Shown here: positions 52,542 through 60,345 of the stretch, in pieces
How the letters are laid out: each line of letters starts with the position of its first letter
Position numbering within the stretch: the first letter of the stretch is position 1
Source of the DNA: Flavobacterium circumlabens
Lineage (GTDB): Bacteria; Bacteroidota; Bacteroidia; Flavobacteriales; Flavobacteriaceae
Length of the DNA: 64,000 nt
Direction of reading: 5' to 3'
Assembly: GCF_004345565.1 (NCBI RefSeq)
Contig: NZ_SLWA01000002.1
Span: 434,001-498,000 of the forward strand
Position numbers and translations under genes: made by a program
The notes under the pieces: generated by a model
What the model saw: only the letters and a program-made list of their open reading frames with translations
Database searches by the model: none
What the model was told of the DNA's origin: nothing

Positions 52542-53036
52542 ATGAAAAAAATCTACTTTGTTTTAGTTTTTACATTTTTTAATTTACTGACCAGCAACGC
52601 TCAGGTTGTAGGCACTGAAGTAGGAGATATTGCTCCGGAAATCGATCTTCCGGATACGAAAGGAAATAACGTTCTGCTTTCTTCTTTAAGAGGAGAATTG
52701 GTACTGGTAGATTTTTGGGCTTCCTGGTGCGGACCGAGTATTAAGGAACAACCGGAATTGATAAAACTGTACAATACTTATCCTGACAAGTTTTCTATTT
52801 ACAGCGTTTCTATGGATACGAAAAAGCCACTTTGGTTAGCTGCAATAGCGAAACAAAAATTGCCGTGGACACAAGTTAGCGATTTAAAATATTGGAAATC
52901 TCCCGTTGTTGGGGATTATATGCTGCAATCGGTACCTTTAAATTTCCTTATAGATAAAAACGGAATTATTATGGCCAAAAACATTCACGGAAATGCATTG
53001 AATGAAATGGTCAAAAGTTTGCTCACGCCACAATAA
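52542..53036 (+). CDS. TlpA-like thioredoxin-fold protein with CGPS active site
   Basis: 164 aa. The signal peptide (MKKIYFVLVFTFFNLLTSNA) is followed by an AhpC/TSA-TlpA fold: APEIDLPDTKGNNVLLSSLRGELVLVDFWASWCGPSIKEQ and SVPLNFLIDKNG (cis-Pro132). The active site is Cys63-Gly-Pro-Ser66, whereas TlpA/ResA proteins have CxxC. Loss of the resolving cysteine rules out a normal dithiol reductase cycle. A monothiol role, for example with glutathione-like or bacillithiol partners or a holdase function, is possible. It is not obviously linked to its neighbours. Confidence 0.85.
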   Translation: MKKIYFVLVFTFFNLLTSNAQVVGTEVGDIAPEIDLPDTKGNNVLLSSLRGELVLVDFWASWCGPSIKEQPELIKLYNTYPDKFSIYSVSMDTKKPLWLAAIAKQKLPWTQVSDLKYWKSPVVGDYMLQSVPLNFLIDKNGIIMAKNIHGNALNEMVKSLLTPQ

Positions 53037-53056
53037 TTTTGGAAATTTCAATAAAA

Positions 53057-53101
53057 AAATTCCAAATTCCAACCTTACTGTCAGATTGGAATTTGGAATT
53101 T
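53057..53101. repeat. Perfect 16-bp inverted repeat of AATTCCAAATTCC words
   Basis: Arm AAATTCCAAATTCCAA (53057-53072), a 13-nt loop, and the exact complement (53086-53101). It lies between converging genes and can work as a terminator. The TTGGAATTTGGAATTT word also occurs at 1767-1860. Confidence 0.85.
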
Positions 53102-53129
53102 GATTTTTGGATTTTTAGATTTTTACTTT

Positions 53130-53507
53130 TTATTCGGTTGAATTTTTCCTGACTCCCCCAAAACTCGTTTTCAGCATTTCCCTAATTTGAAATTGCGTTT
53201 TGCTTCGGGTAATATTTTTCCATTCCAGAAAATCAAACAGATGAATTTCATGTGCATAGGGATTGGTAACAAAAAAAAGTCTTGAAATAGAGTATTTATA
53301 AGGTTTTATTTCATTGGAAACATGGCGATTCGGAACTATAATAAGTATGGTTTCCCATTTCAGGAAATCTTTAGGAATATCTTCTCTCTCGGTTAAGCCA
53401 AGCGACTCAAAAAAAGCAACTATTTTCTGATCGTTAAGACTGTTAATCTTCTCGTCAATGCTTTTTAGGGTGCTATGAAGTGTGTTTTCATCTTTTATAA
53501 CACTCAT
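53130..53507 (-). CDS. Hypothetical protein, 125 aa
   Basis: I do not recognise this protein. It has no signal or membrane span. The N-terminus is helical and charged (ENTLHSTLKSIDEKINSLNDQKIVAFFESLGL). The middle is beta-like (WETILIIVPNRHVSNEIKPYKYSISRLFFVTNPYAHEIHLFDFLEW), and a basic end follows (KTSFGGVRKNSTE). Codon use is like the neighbours. It is monocistronic, convergent with the TlpA-like gene and divergent from the GH2 gene with a 218-nt gap. A real gene is likely because the frame is clean and the composition is soluble-protein-like. Confidence 0.6.
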   Translation of the reverse strand: MSVIKDENTLHSTLKSIDEKINSLNDQKIVAFFESLGLTEREDIPKDFLKWETILIIVPNRHVSNEIKPYKYSISRLFFVTNPYAHEIHLFDFLEWKNITRSKTQFQIREMLKTSFGGVRKNSTE

Positions 53508-53725
53508 GATACGTATGGTTTTTTTAATTTAATAAGTAAAATTAAGTTAAAAGAACAAGATTTGGTAAAGAAGCGCTGATAGAATGATTCTAAATTTTTA
53601 AGGCCTAATTTACAGAGGCAAATAATATAAAAGATTACCTTTTGATTAAATACTATTATTTTAATCGGTTTAAAAAGAATATTTTTATCGCTGTTTGCAA
53701 AACAATTCTGTTAATTTTTATATTT

Positions 53726-56560
53726 ATGAAAACTATTTCTCCTCACGGAATTCTTCTTTACCTTGTTTTTTTATTCTCGTTTAATTCTTTTGGGCAAAAT
53801 AAATCAGAAAGGGACTTGATTTTGATTGATAAGGGCTGGAGTTTTTCTTTTGGTCATTTGTCTGATACAGAAAAGGATTTCGGACACGCGACGGGTTATT
53901 TTTCCTATTTATCAAAAACAGGATTTGGAGACGGACCAGCTGCACCGGGATTTGATGACCGTGCCTGGAGGAAACTGGACCTTCCGCATGATTGGGTGGT
54001 GGAACAGTCTTTTAGTGAAAAAGCAAGTTTCAGCCACGGATTTAAAGCAGCCGGAAAAGGTTTCCCTGAAAAAAGCATCGGCTGGTACCGAAAAAAAATA
54101 GAGATTCCACAATCAGATCTCGGACGCATTATTTCCTTAAGATTTGATGGTGTTTTCAGGAATTCCAAAGTCTGGTTTAATGGGCATTTCCTGGGAACAG
54201 AAGAAAGCGGATACAATGGTTTTGAATCTGATGTTACGGCCTACATTAATTACGGAGGGGAAAATACGATTGTCGTCCGTGCCGATGCTTCGATGGAAGA
54301 AGGATGGTTTTACGAAGGTGGGGGAATTTACAGACATGTGTATCTTCAAAAAACAAATCCGCTGCATGTCATCCAAAATGGAACGTATGTCACCTCTGAA
54401 ATTAAAAATGATACAGCGGAAGTCACGGCAGAAGTTACCATTGAAAACAAAGGAAATTATAAGGGGCAGCTTGAAATCGTCCAAAATATCCTGGATGCTT
54501 CAGGAAATCAAATCGCAACTATTTCTGAAAATCCGATCGCACCTGATTTTTATAAAACAGCAAAATATACTTCAAAATTAATAGTGAAGAATCCATTATT
54601 ATGGGATATTGATTCACCCAATCTATATCGTCTGGTAACTCAGATCAGGCAGGGCGGTAAGATTCTGGACCGTTATGAAACTTCTTTCGGAATAAGAACG
54701 ATAAAATTTGATGCCGAAAAAGGGTTTTTCCTGAATGGTAAAAATATTAAACTTCAGGGTACAAATAATCATCAGGATCATGCAGGCGTAGGAACGGCGC
54801 TACCGGATGAATTACACTATTTTCGAATTCAGAAACTCAGGGAAATGGGTTCAAATGCCTATCGCTGCTCGCATAATCCGCCCACTCCGGAATTGCTGGA
54901 AGCCTGCGACAAACTGGGCATGCTGGTCATTGATGAAACGCGACTGATGGGAATTAATGAATATCATCTGAATGATTTAAAAAGAATGATCGAAAGAGAT
55001 CGCAATCATCCGAGTATTTTTTGCTGGTCGGTTGGAAATGAAGAATGGAATATTGAAGGAAACAGTACAGGCGAACGTATTACAAATGTCATGCAGGGTT
55101 TTGCAAAAAGTATAGATCCTACAAGACCTGTAACGGTTGGAATCAGCAGTGGTTTTAAAAGCGGAATTTCATCGGTTGTTGAAATCATGGGCTACAACTA
55201 TATTGGAAACGGAGATATTGATGCACATCAAAATGAATTCAGACAACAGCCCGGAATGGGAACAGAGGAAGGTTCTACTTTTGCGACGCGCGGCATTTAC
55301 GTTACAGATGATGCAAAACATTATCAGAGTGCTTACGATAAAAAACCGCGCCCGTCTTTTTACAGTATCGAAGAAGGCTGGAAGTTTTATGCAGAACGCC
55401 CTTATCTTGCCGGAATGTTTATCTGGACTGGTTTCGATTATCGTGGAGAACCAACTCCGTACGGATGGCCGTCGGTTACTTCTTATTTCGGAATGATGGA
55501 TGTTTGCGGCTTTCCGAAAGACAATGTGTATTACCTGAAATCCTGGTGGGGAAAAGAACCCGTTTTGCATCTTTTACCGCATTGGAACTGGGCAGGAAGA
55601 GAAGGCAGGGAAATTGATGTCTGGGCCTATTCTAACTGTGATGAAGTAGAACTTTTTCTAAATAAAAAAAGCCTCGGAAAAAAGAAAATGGAACGTTTGG
55701 GACATTTAGAATGGAAAGTAAAATACGAACGGGGAACTCTGGAAGCCGTTGGTTATAAAAACGGAAAAAAAATACTTACTGAGGTTCAGAAAACAACTGA
55801 AATAGAAGAAAACATAAAGCTGACTGCCGATAAACAAATTCTTTCTCATACTGATATCGCTGTGGTTACAGTAGAACTGACAGACAAAAAGGGGCTGCAT
55901 GTGCCTAATGTAAATGATGAAATTAAGTTTGAAGTAAAAGGAGGAAAGATAATTGGAGTAGGGAATGGTAATCCGACGTCATTAGAGAAAGACAAATTTC
56001 TGGATGAAATTACGTTGGTTCCTATCACTAATTTTCAGGAAAGAAAAGCAACAACAGCTGACGCTTCACAACAATTATCAGCCAATACGGAAGAAGGCTG
56101 GAAAGAAGCTTTTAAAGACAGGGATCATAAAAATCAGGCTCCATCGTATGCGTACCGCGGTGAGTTTGAGCTGAAAAATAATGCAATAACAAATACAGTT
56201 AGTTTCTTTTATAAAAAAATCGGACTCGAGACGACCATTTTTGTCAACGGAAACAGAGTTGCCGCAAGTGCGGAAGATCCTGATAAATACATTTTAAATT
56301 CGGGTATCTTAAGACAGGGAAAAAATACAATTCACATTGTTGCCAAACCCCTTCAAAAATTAAAAGAATGGGATGTTATGAATACCGATCCCGGACTGAT
56401 CCAGATCATAACGCCATCCGAACCCTGGAAACGAAAACTTTTTAACGGATATGCGCAGGTCATTGTCCAGACCGACGGCAGTGGAAATGATGTAGTGATT
56501 TCAGCTTCCGCTAAGAATTTAAAGCCCGGAGTTTTGAATATTAGTTTTAGCAAAAAATAA
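53726..56560 (+). CDS. GH2 family glycosidase (beta-galactosidase / glucuronidase type)
   Basis: 944 aa from ATG 53726, which opens a signal peptide (KTISPHGILLYLVFLFSFNSFGQ). An upstream TTG frame is unlikely. Sugar-binding jelly roll: LPHDWVVEQSF, GWYRKKIEIP and FRNSKVWFNGHFLG. Ig-like domain to about 320. TIM barrel: GTNNHQDHAGVG, YRCSHNPPTPELLEACDKLGMLVIDETR, the acid/base Glu439 in SVGNEEW, and a nucleophile probably at Glu514/515 in GTEEGSTFATRG. GMFIWTGFDYRGEPT follows. C-terminal DUF4982-like (GREIDVWAYSNCDEVELFLNKKSLG) and two more beta domains follow. The exact sugar is unknown. Confidence 0.9.
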   Translation: MKTISPHGILLYLVFLFSFNSFGQNKSERDLILIDKGWSFSFGHLSDTEKDFGHATGYFSYLSKTGFGDGPAAPGFDDRAWRKLDLPHDWVVEQSFSEKASFSHGFKAAGKGFPEKSIGWYRKKIEIPQSDLGRIISLRFDGVFRNSKVWFNGHFLGTEESGYNGFESDVTAYINYGGENTIVVRADASMEEGWFYEGGGIYRHVYLQKTNPLHVIQNGTYVTSEIKNDTAEVTAEVTIENKGNYKGQLEIVQNILDASGNQIATISENPIAPDFYKTAKYTSKLIVKNPLLWDIDSPNLYRLVTQIRQGGKILDRYETSFGIRTIKFDAEKGFFLNGKNIKLQGTNNHQDHAGVGTALPDELHYFRIQKLREMGSNAYRCSHNPPTPELLEACDKLGMLVIDETRLMGINEYHLNDLKRMIERDRNHPSIFCWSVGNEEWNIEGNSTGERITNVMQGFAKSIDPTRPVTVGISSGFKSGISSVVEIMGYNYIGNGDIDAHQNEFRQQPGMGTEEGSTFATRGIYVTDDAKHYQSAYDKKPRPSFYSIEEGWKFYAERPYLAGMFIWTGFDYRGEPTPYGWPSVTSYFGMMDVCGFPKDNVYYLKSWWGKEPVLHLLPHWNWAGREGREIDVWAYSNCDEVELFLNKKSLGKKKMERLGHLEWKVKYERGTLEAVGYKNGKKILTEVQKTTEIEENIKLTADKQILSHTDIAVVTVELTDKKGLHVPNVNDEIKFEVKGGKIIGVGNGNPTSLEKDKFLDEITLVPITNFQERKATTADASQQLSANTEEGWKEAFKDRDHKNQAPSYAYRGEFELKNNAITNTVSFFYKKIGLETTIFVNGNRVAASAEDPDKYILNSGILRQGKNTIHIVAKPLQKLKEWDVMNTDPGLIQIITPSEPWKRKLFNGYAQVIVQTDGSGNDVVISASAKNLKPGVLNISFSKK

Positions 56561-56589
56561 TAACAGGCTATCATCAATTTGAATAACAA

Positions 56590-56629
56590 AAAATGGCTGT
56601 AAAATTTAAACTTTTACAGCCATTTTTTT
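56590..56629. terminator. Bidirectional terminator between GH2 and MBL genes
   Basis: A perfect 15-bp stem (56590-56604 / 56612-56626) with a 7-nt loop and flanking A and T runs. GAGTACTGAGTACTGAGACT direct words follow at 56647-56666. Confidence 0.92.
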
Positions 56630-56664
56630 ACCCTGAGACTAAGCCTGAGTACTGAGTACTGAGA

Positions 56665-57846
56665 CTAATTAACCTCTTTCTTATACCTCAGTTTCCATCC
56701 GTTTTTTTCTTTAAAAAACGTTTCGGTTACTGCAACATTTTGGGCGTCTTTACCTTCCAATTTAAGGACTTCAATGTAAGTAAGTACCGCTGTATTTTCA
56801 TTGGAAAAAACAATCCTGAAATCTTCAGCAGTCCAGGATTCTATTTTAGTTTTCGGATGTGTACTATAACTTTCGATAAATTCATTTTTGTTTAATTCTT
56901 TAAGATCAGCGGTTTGTAATATGAAATTGGCTCCTAAAAATTGATTGGTCACATCAGAATTTCCTTTTACAACAGCACTTAATAAATCGTTTTCCTGTTT
57001 GGATAAAAGTTTTAATAAGGGTTCCTCCTTAATGTATTTCGTTAATTCATAAGCAGAAACTGGTCCGTTATGTGTAGGATAAATAGTTTTTACCTTATTT
57101 TCCAAAGCAATTTTTTCAATCACTTTTAAATTCTCATCCGCCAATTGTTTGTTTTCGTGAAAAAAGTGTTCTCTTACATGATGACCGTCAGGAGCTAGTC
57201 CGCCTCCCTGAGATTTGAAGGTCCCTACAAAGGCATCTCCCACAAAAAGATTTTCACCAATCAGAACCAATAAATCACCTGGCGTATGTCCGCCTTTAAT
57301 CGGAATGATTTTGCCATTTACGCCATATTGGCTCAGATCAATCGTATTTTCAACAACAATGTCCGGAGTAAAGGGCGGATAACTTAAATCAGAATAGGGA
57401 CGAAGTCGGTTTCCCCAAATGCTGACATCTTCCGATTTTTGCAATTCCGTTTTACCTGAAGTAAATTTTTCTAAGTCGCCTTTGCTTCCTGCAATCTTAA
57501 TTTTGAAGGTCTGTTGTAAAAAACGGGCATTTCCGGCATGATCCCCGTGTCCGTGTGTCACAATGGCCAAAGAAATGTTCTCCGGTTTAAAGCCCAGTTT
57601 TTGAATTGAATGTACCAGACTATCCTGATAGCCTGCAACAGGAACACCTGTTTCTATTAGTATTAATTTCCCGGAATTGCCTTTTATAAGATAGGCTTCT
57701 GAAAAATAATTTTGGATATGATATACCTGGACTTTCTGGTTGTCATTTTTGTGCTGTGCAACGGCAGTAAAAGTTGCGGCAATCAGTAAAAAGAAAAACA
57801 ATAAAGAAAAGCGTTCTGTATTGTTGGCATAAATTGACTTTTTCAT
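56665..57846 (-). CDS. Secreted B3-like metallo-beta-lactamase-fold hydrolase with DUF4440-like tail
   Basis: 393 aa from ATG 57846; the hydrophobic N-terminus (FSLLFFFLLIAATFTAVAQ) is a signal peptide. The MBL domain has all zinc ligands: His98, His100, Asp102 and His103 in THGHGDHAGN, His187 in KGGHTPGDLL, Asp204 in FVGDAF and His259 in YPTHNGP. This resembles the B3-subclass layout. Residues about 285-393 form a SnoaL/DUF4440-like alpha+beta domain. The substrate is unknown and antibiotic hydrolysis is not shown by sequence. It lies 101 nt downstream of the crp-type gene on the same strand with no own promoter seen. Confidence 0.82.
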   Translation of the reverse strand: MKKSIYANNTERFSLLFFFLLIAATFTAVAQHKNDNQKVQVYHIQNYFSEAYLIKGNSGKLILIETGVPVAGYQDSLVHSIQKLGFKPENISLAIVTHGHGDHAGNARFLQQTFKIKIAGSKGDLEKFTSGKTELQKSEDVSIWGNRLRPYSDLSYPPFTPDIVVENTIDLSQYGVNGKIIPIKGGHTPGDLLVLIGENLFVGDAFVGTFKSQGGGLAPDGHHVREHFFHENKQLADENLKVIEKIALENKVKTIYPTHNGPVSAYELTKYIKEEPLLKLLSKQENDLLSAVVKGNSDVTNQFLGANFILQTADLKELNKNEFIESYSTHPKTKIESWTAEDFRIVFSNENTAVLTYIEVLKLEGKDAQNVAVTETFFKEKNGWKLRYKKEVN

Positions 57847-57947
57847 TTTTATAATATTAAAATTAGTTGTCCTTATTGACAATGCAAATCTGGGACAGAA
57901 TAAGAAAAATAAAAATGAACTGGTTTAGGAAATAAGGTTGAACTGGT

Positions 57948-58535
57948 TTAACTTTTTGATGTTTTTCCGTTTCGGATTTTGCTGAGGTATTCTGTACTGA
58001 AACCCAGATACGAAGCCAGGGCGTATTGTGGAACGCGTTTAGCAATGGCGGCATATTTGCTCATAAATTCATCGTAGCGTTCTTCGGCGGTTTTTGTGAA
58101 ATTAGACAAGAGTCTTTTTTGTTGAAAGGCTAACGAACGCTGCGTGATGATGCGTTCAAATTTTTCCAGTTTTGGAATTTCTGCTAAAAACCTTTGCTCG
58201 TCTTCATAGGCAATCTGAATGAGGATGGAATCTTCCAGCGCTTCTACAAATAAAGTGGCAGGTTCCTGATAAATCAGACTGCTGTAATCGGAAATCCACC
58301 AGTCTTCTATGGCAAATGATAACGTATGTTCTTTGCCTTCATTGTCTACCAGATAGCCTCTGAAAGCGCCTTTTACGACATAACTTTTATGCTGGCACAC
58401 AAAGCCCGGCTGTACGATAAACTGTCTTTTTTTGACCTTTGTAATTTTCAAAAAGCCGGCCAGATGATTTTTTTCATCATCAGTCAGATCAACATATCTG
58501 GAAATATAATCTATAACGGGTAGTAAATCCTTCAT
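57948..58535 (-). CDS. Crp/Fnr family regulator
   Basis: 195 aa. Cyclic-nucleotide-binding-like beta barrel (FIVQPGFVCQHKSYVVKGAFRGYLVDNEGKEHTLSFAIEDWW), a long dimer helix, and a C-terminal helix-turn-helix (RVPQYALASYLGFSTEYLSKIRNGK). The cAMP-binding Arg/Ser pattern is absent, as in most Bacteroidetes members, so the ligand is unknown. The promoter TATCTTTG ends four bases before ATG, predicting a leaderless mRNA. The MBL gene probably shares its transcript. It diverges from an araC-type gene with only 101 nt between starts. Confidence 0.9.
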   Translation of the reverse strand: MKDLLPVIDYISRYVDLTDDEKNHLAGFLKITKVKKRQFIVQPGFVCQHKSYVVKGAFRGYLVDNEGKEHTLSFAIEDWWISDYSSLIYQEPATLFVEALEDSILIQIAYEDEQRFLAEIPKLEKFERIITQRSLAFQQKRLLSNFTKTAEERYDEFMSKYAAIAKRVPQYALASYLGFSTEYLSKIRNGKTSKS

Positions 58536-58539
58536 TTCA

Positions 58540-58547
58540 CAAAGATA
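58540..58547 (-). promoter_or_regulatory. crp-type gene promoter, leaderless geometry
   Basis: Minus-strand TATCTTTG with four bases before ATG 58535. The -33 region lacks a clear TTG. Confidence 0.6.
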
Positions 58548-58624
58548 AAATATTATGGATGGAACAGGAAAGATCTGTTTTTATTCTTTAACATTTTGAG
58601 AAGTAAATTTTTGTTTGAATTTCA

Positions 58625-58632
58625 TAACTTTG
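58625..58632 (+). promoter_or_regulatory. araC-type gene promoter, leaderless geometry
   Basis: TAACTTTG with four bases (CGGC) before ATG 58637. Several TTTG copies lie upstream but none at the ideal distance. Confidence 0.6.
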
Positions 58633-58636
58633 CGGC

Positions 58637-59509
58637 ATGAAGGAGAACACTATTTCAGAACCAATTGATTTTAATACTTCTGACTTAAAACTGAAAGGCT
58701 TTAAAGTGTACGAAGCCGGAAACGACTGCAGCGCCATACCGACTTATAATCGCAGGGATTTTTATAAAATCTGTATCAATACAGGTCAGAATATTATTCA
58801 GTATGCAGACAGAGGTATTGAAACTGACGGAACTATTTTGTTTTTCGGAAATCCGCACATTCCGTATTCCTGGGAAGTAATATCGGAGTCTTATCATGGT
58901 TTTGCCTGTGTTTTTACCGAAGAATTTCTGAAAGTCAATGACCGTTCGGAGAGCCTTCATGAATGTCCGTTGTTTAAAATCAGCGGAACGCCCATCTTTT
59001 ATTTATCAGCGGAGCAAAAGACGTTTCTGACTTCTCTTTTTCAGAAAATGATAGTAGAGCAGGATACCGATTATGTCTTTAAGGACGATCTAATCCGAAA
59101 TTATATCAATCTGATTATTCATGAATCGATGAAAATGCAGCCTTCGGAAAATTTCTTTAAACATAAAAATGCTTCTGCAAGAATTACATCCTTATTTCTG
59201 GAGCTTTTAGAAAGACAATTTCCAATTGAAACTAAAGATCAGCCTCTTATCTTAAAAACGCCGCAGGATTATGCGCAAAATCTGGCGGTTCACGTCAATC
59301 ACCTGAATCGTTCGGTAAAAGAAATTACCGGAAAATCTACTACAGCCCATATTACGGAAAGAATTATCAGCGAAGCAAAAGCACTGTTGCAGCATACAGA
59401 CTGGAGTATCGCAGACATTGGATATTCCCTTGGATTTGAATATCCGAGTTATTTCAATAATTACTTCAAAAGACTTACAGGAACGATTCCGAAGTCGTTA
59501 CGAATGTAA
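58637..59509 (+). CDS. AraC family transcription regulator
   Basis: 290 aa. An N-terminal cupin-like sensor (FYKICINTGQNIIQYADRGIETDGTILFFGNPHIPYSWEV) and a C-terminal double helix-turn-helix (YAQNLAVHVNHLNRSVKEITGKSTTAHITERIISEAKALLQHTDWSIADIGYSLGFEYPSYFNNYFKRLTGTIPKSLR). The final motif is the AraC signature. The predicted start is leaderless. The likely target is the cupin gene downstream, whose promoter carries a TTTAC-N4-GTAAA palindrome, or the divergent crp-MBL unit. Confidence 0.92.
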   Translation: MKENTISEPIDFNTSDLKLKGFKVYEAGNDCSAIPTYNRRDFYKICINTGQNIIQYADRGIETDGTILFFGNPHIPYSWEVISESYHGFACVFTEEFLKVNDRSESLHECPLFKISGTPIFYLSAEQKTFLTSLFQKMIVEQDTDYVFKDDLIRNYINLIIHESMKMQPSENFFKHKNASARITSLFLELLERQFPIETKDQPLILKTPQDYAQNLAVHVNHLNRSVKEITGKSTTAHITERIISEAKALLQHTDWSIADIGYSLGFEYPSYFNNYFKRLTGTIPKSLRM

Positions 59510-59560
59510 ATTGTTTCAAAATCTTAATTTTTTGTTTGATTTTCATTATTTCTGATCGGA

Positions 59561-59578
59561 TTTACCGTAGTAAATTTG
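59561..59578 (+). promoter_or_regulatory. Cupin promoter with palindrome, long leader
   Basis: TAAATTTG (59571-59578) overlaps the palindrome TTTACCGTAGTAAA (59561-59574). The cupin ATG is about 190 nt further on, so the leader would be unusually long. 59579-59768 has no ORF with clear coding signs and is AT-rich at its end. Confidence 0.5.
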
Positions 59579-59768
59579 CACTCAGAATGCAGAATTATTG
59601 ATCAGATTTATTACTGGCTAAAGATATATACTTCCATAGGCACACTCTTGCCCGATTTAGTTGCAGTACTGATAATAAAAAATAAAAGCTTTACCATATT
59701 TTAAAGCGAATCGGAAATACTCAATAAATTTTTAAATAGAAAACTAAATTCAATTAATAACTAACTTT

Positions 59769-60179
59769 ATGTCAACAAAATACACCACAGTTACTGAAGA
59801 AGGGAAAGTTTCGAATTCGTTTATGACGGGCGATGTTTCTTATAAAAAACAGACCAGCGATATTCATCCCGAAAATACGCTGATCAAAGATGTTGTTTTT
59901 GAACCGGGCTCGAGATGCAACTGGCATATCAATTCCAGTTTACAGCTGTTTATCGCGACAGACGGAATTGGCTATTATCAGGAAAGAGGAAAAGGGATGA
60001 AACTCATCCATAAAGGGCAGGTACTTACCGTATTGCCTGGCGTAGAACACTGGTATGGGGCAACACCGTTCAGTCGATTTTCCCATATAGCCATCATCAC
60101 AGAAATAGACAAAGGTAAAGGCACCTGGCTGGAAAGCGTAACCGAAGAGGAGTACAATAGTTTTGGGAAGAGGTACTAA
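59769..60179 (+). CDS. Cupin domain protein
   Basis: 136 aa single-domain cupin. The first motif is FEPGSRCNWHINSSLQLFIATDGIGYYQERG; the usual G(X)5HXH is reduced to one His in NWHINS. The second motif is VLTVLPGVEHWYGATPFSRFSHIAI. Small cupins of this type accompany AraC regulators and alcohol/aldehyde reductases and may bind a metal or phenolic ligand. The lost second His weakens a metal-enzyme reading. It follows the AraC gene on the same strand after 259 nt. Confidence 0.85.
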   Translation: MSTKYTTVTEEGKVSNSFMTGDVSYKKQTSDIHPENTLIKDVVFEPGSRCNWHINSSLQLFIATDGIGYYQERGKGMKLIHKGQVLTVLPGVEHWYGATPFSRFSHIAIITEIDKGKGTWLESVTEEEYNSFGKRY

Positions 60180-60286
60180 GTTGCTAACTTATAAGGTACT
60201 GAGGTTCTAAGTCACTAAGACCCTAAAAGAAAAAAGCCTCAGAACCTTAGCGCCTCAGCAACTTAGAACCTCTAAAAAAAAAAATA
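60180..60286. repeat. Spacer of CTAAG / CTTAG / CCTCAG words
   Basis: GGTACTGAGGTTCTAAGTCACTAAG (60196-60220) faces GCCTCAGAACCTTAGCGCC and CAGCAACTTAGAACC (60236-60270) as complementary arms. It resembles the end of the proA-proB spacer. Confidence 0.65.
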
Positions 60287-60316
60287 AACCCCTAAACATT
60301 TTACTGCTTAGGGGTT
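60287..60316 (-). terminator. Terminator of DUF4142 gene
   Basis: AACCCCTAA (60287-60295) and TTAGGGGTT (60308-60316); on the minus strand the stem is followed by a long T-run. Confidence 0.85.
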
Positions 60317-60345
60317 CCCCAAAAAAAAAAATACCAATACCAATT

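Noticed and set aside
53642..53725. Upstream TTG start for the GH2 gene
   Set aside because: It would place 28 extra residues before a proper signal peptide that begins at ATG 53726.
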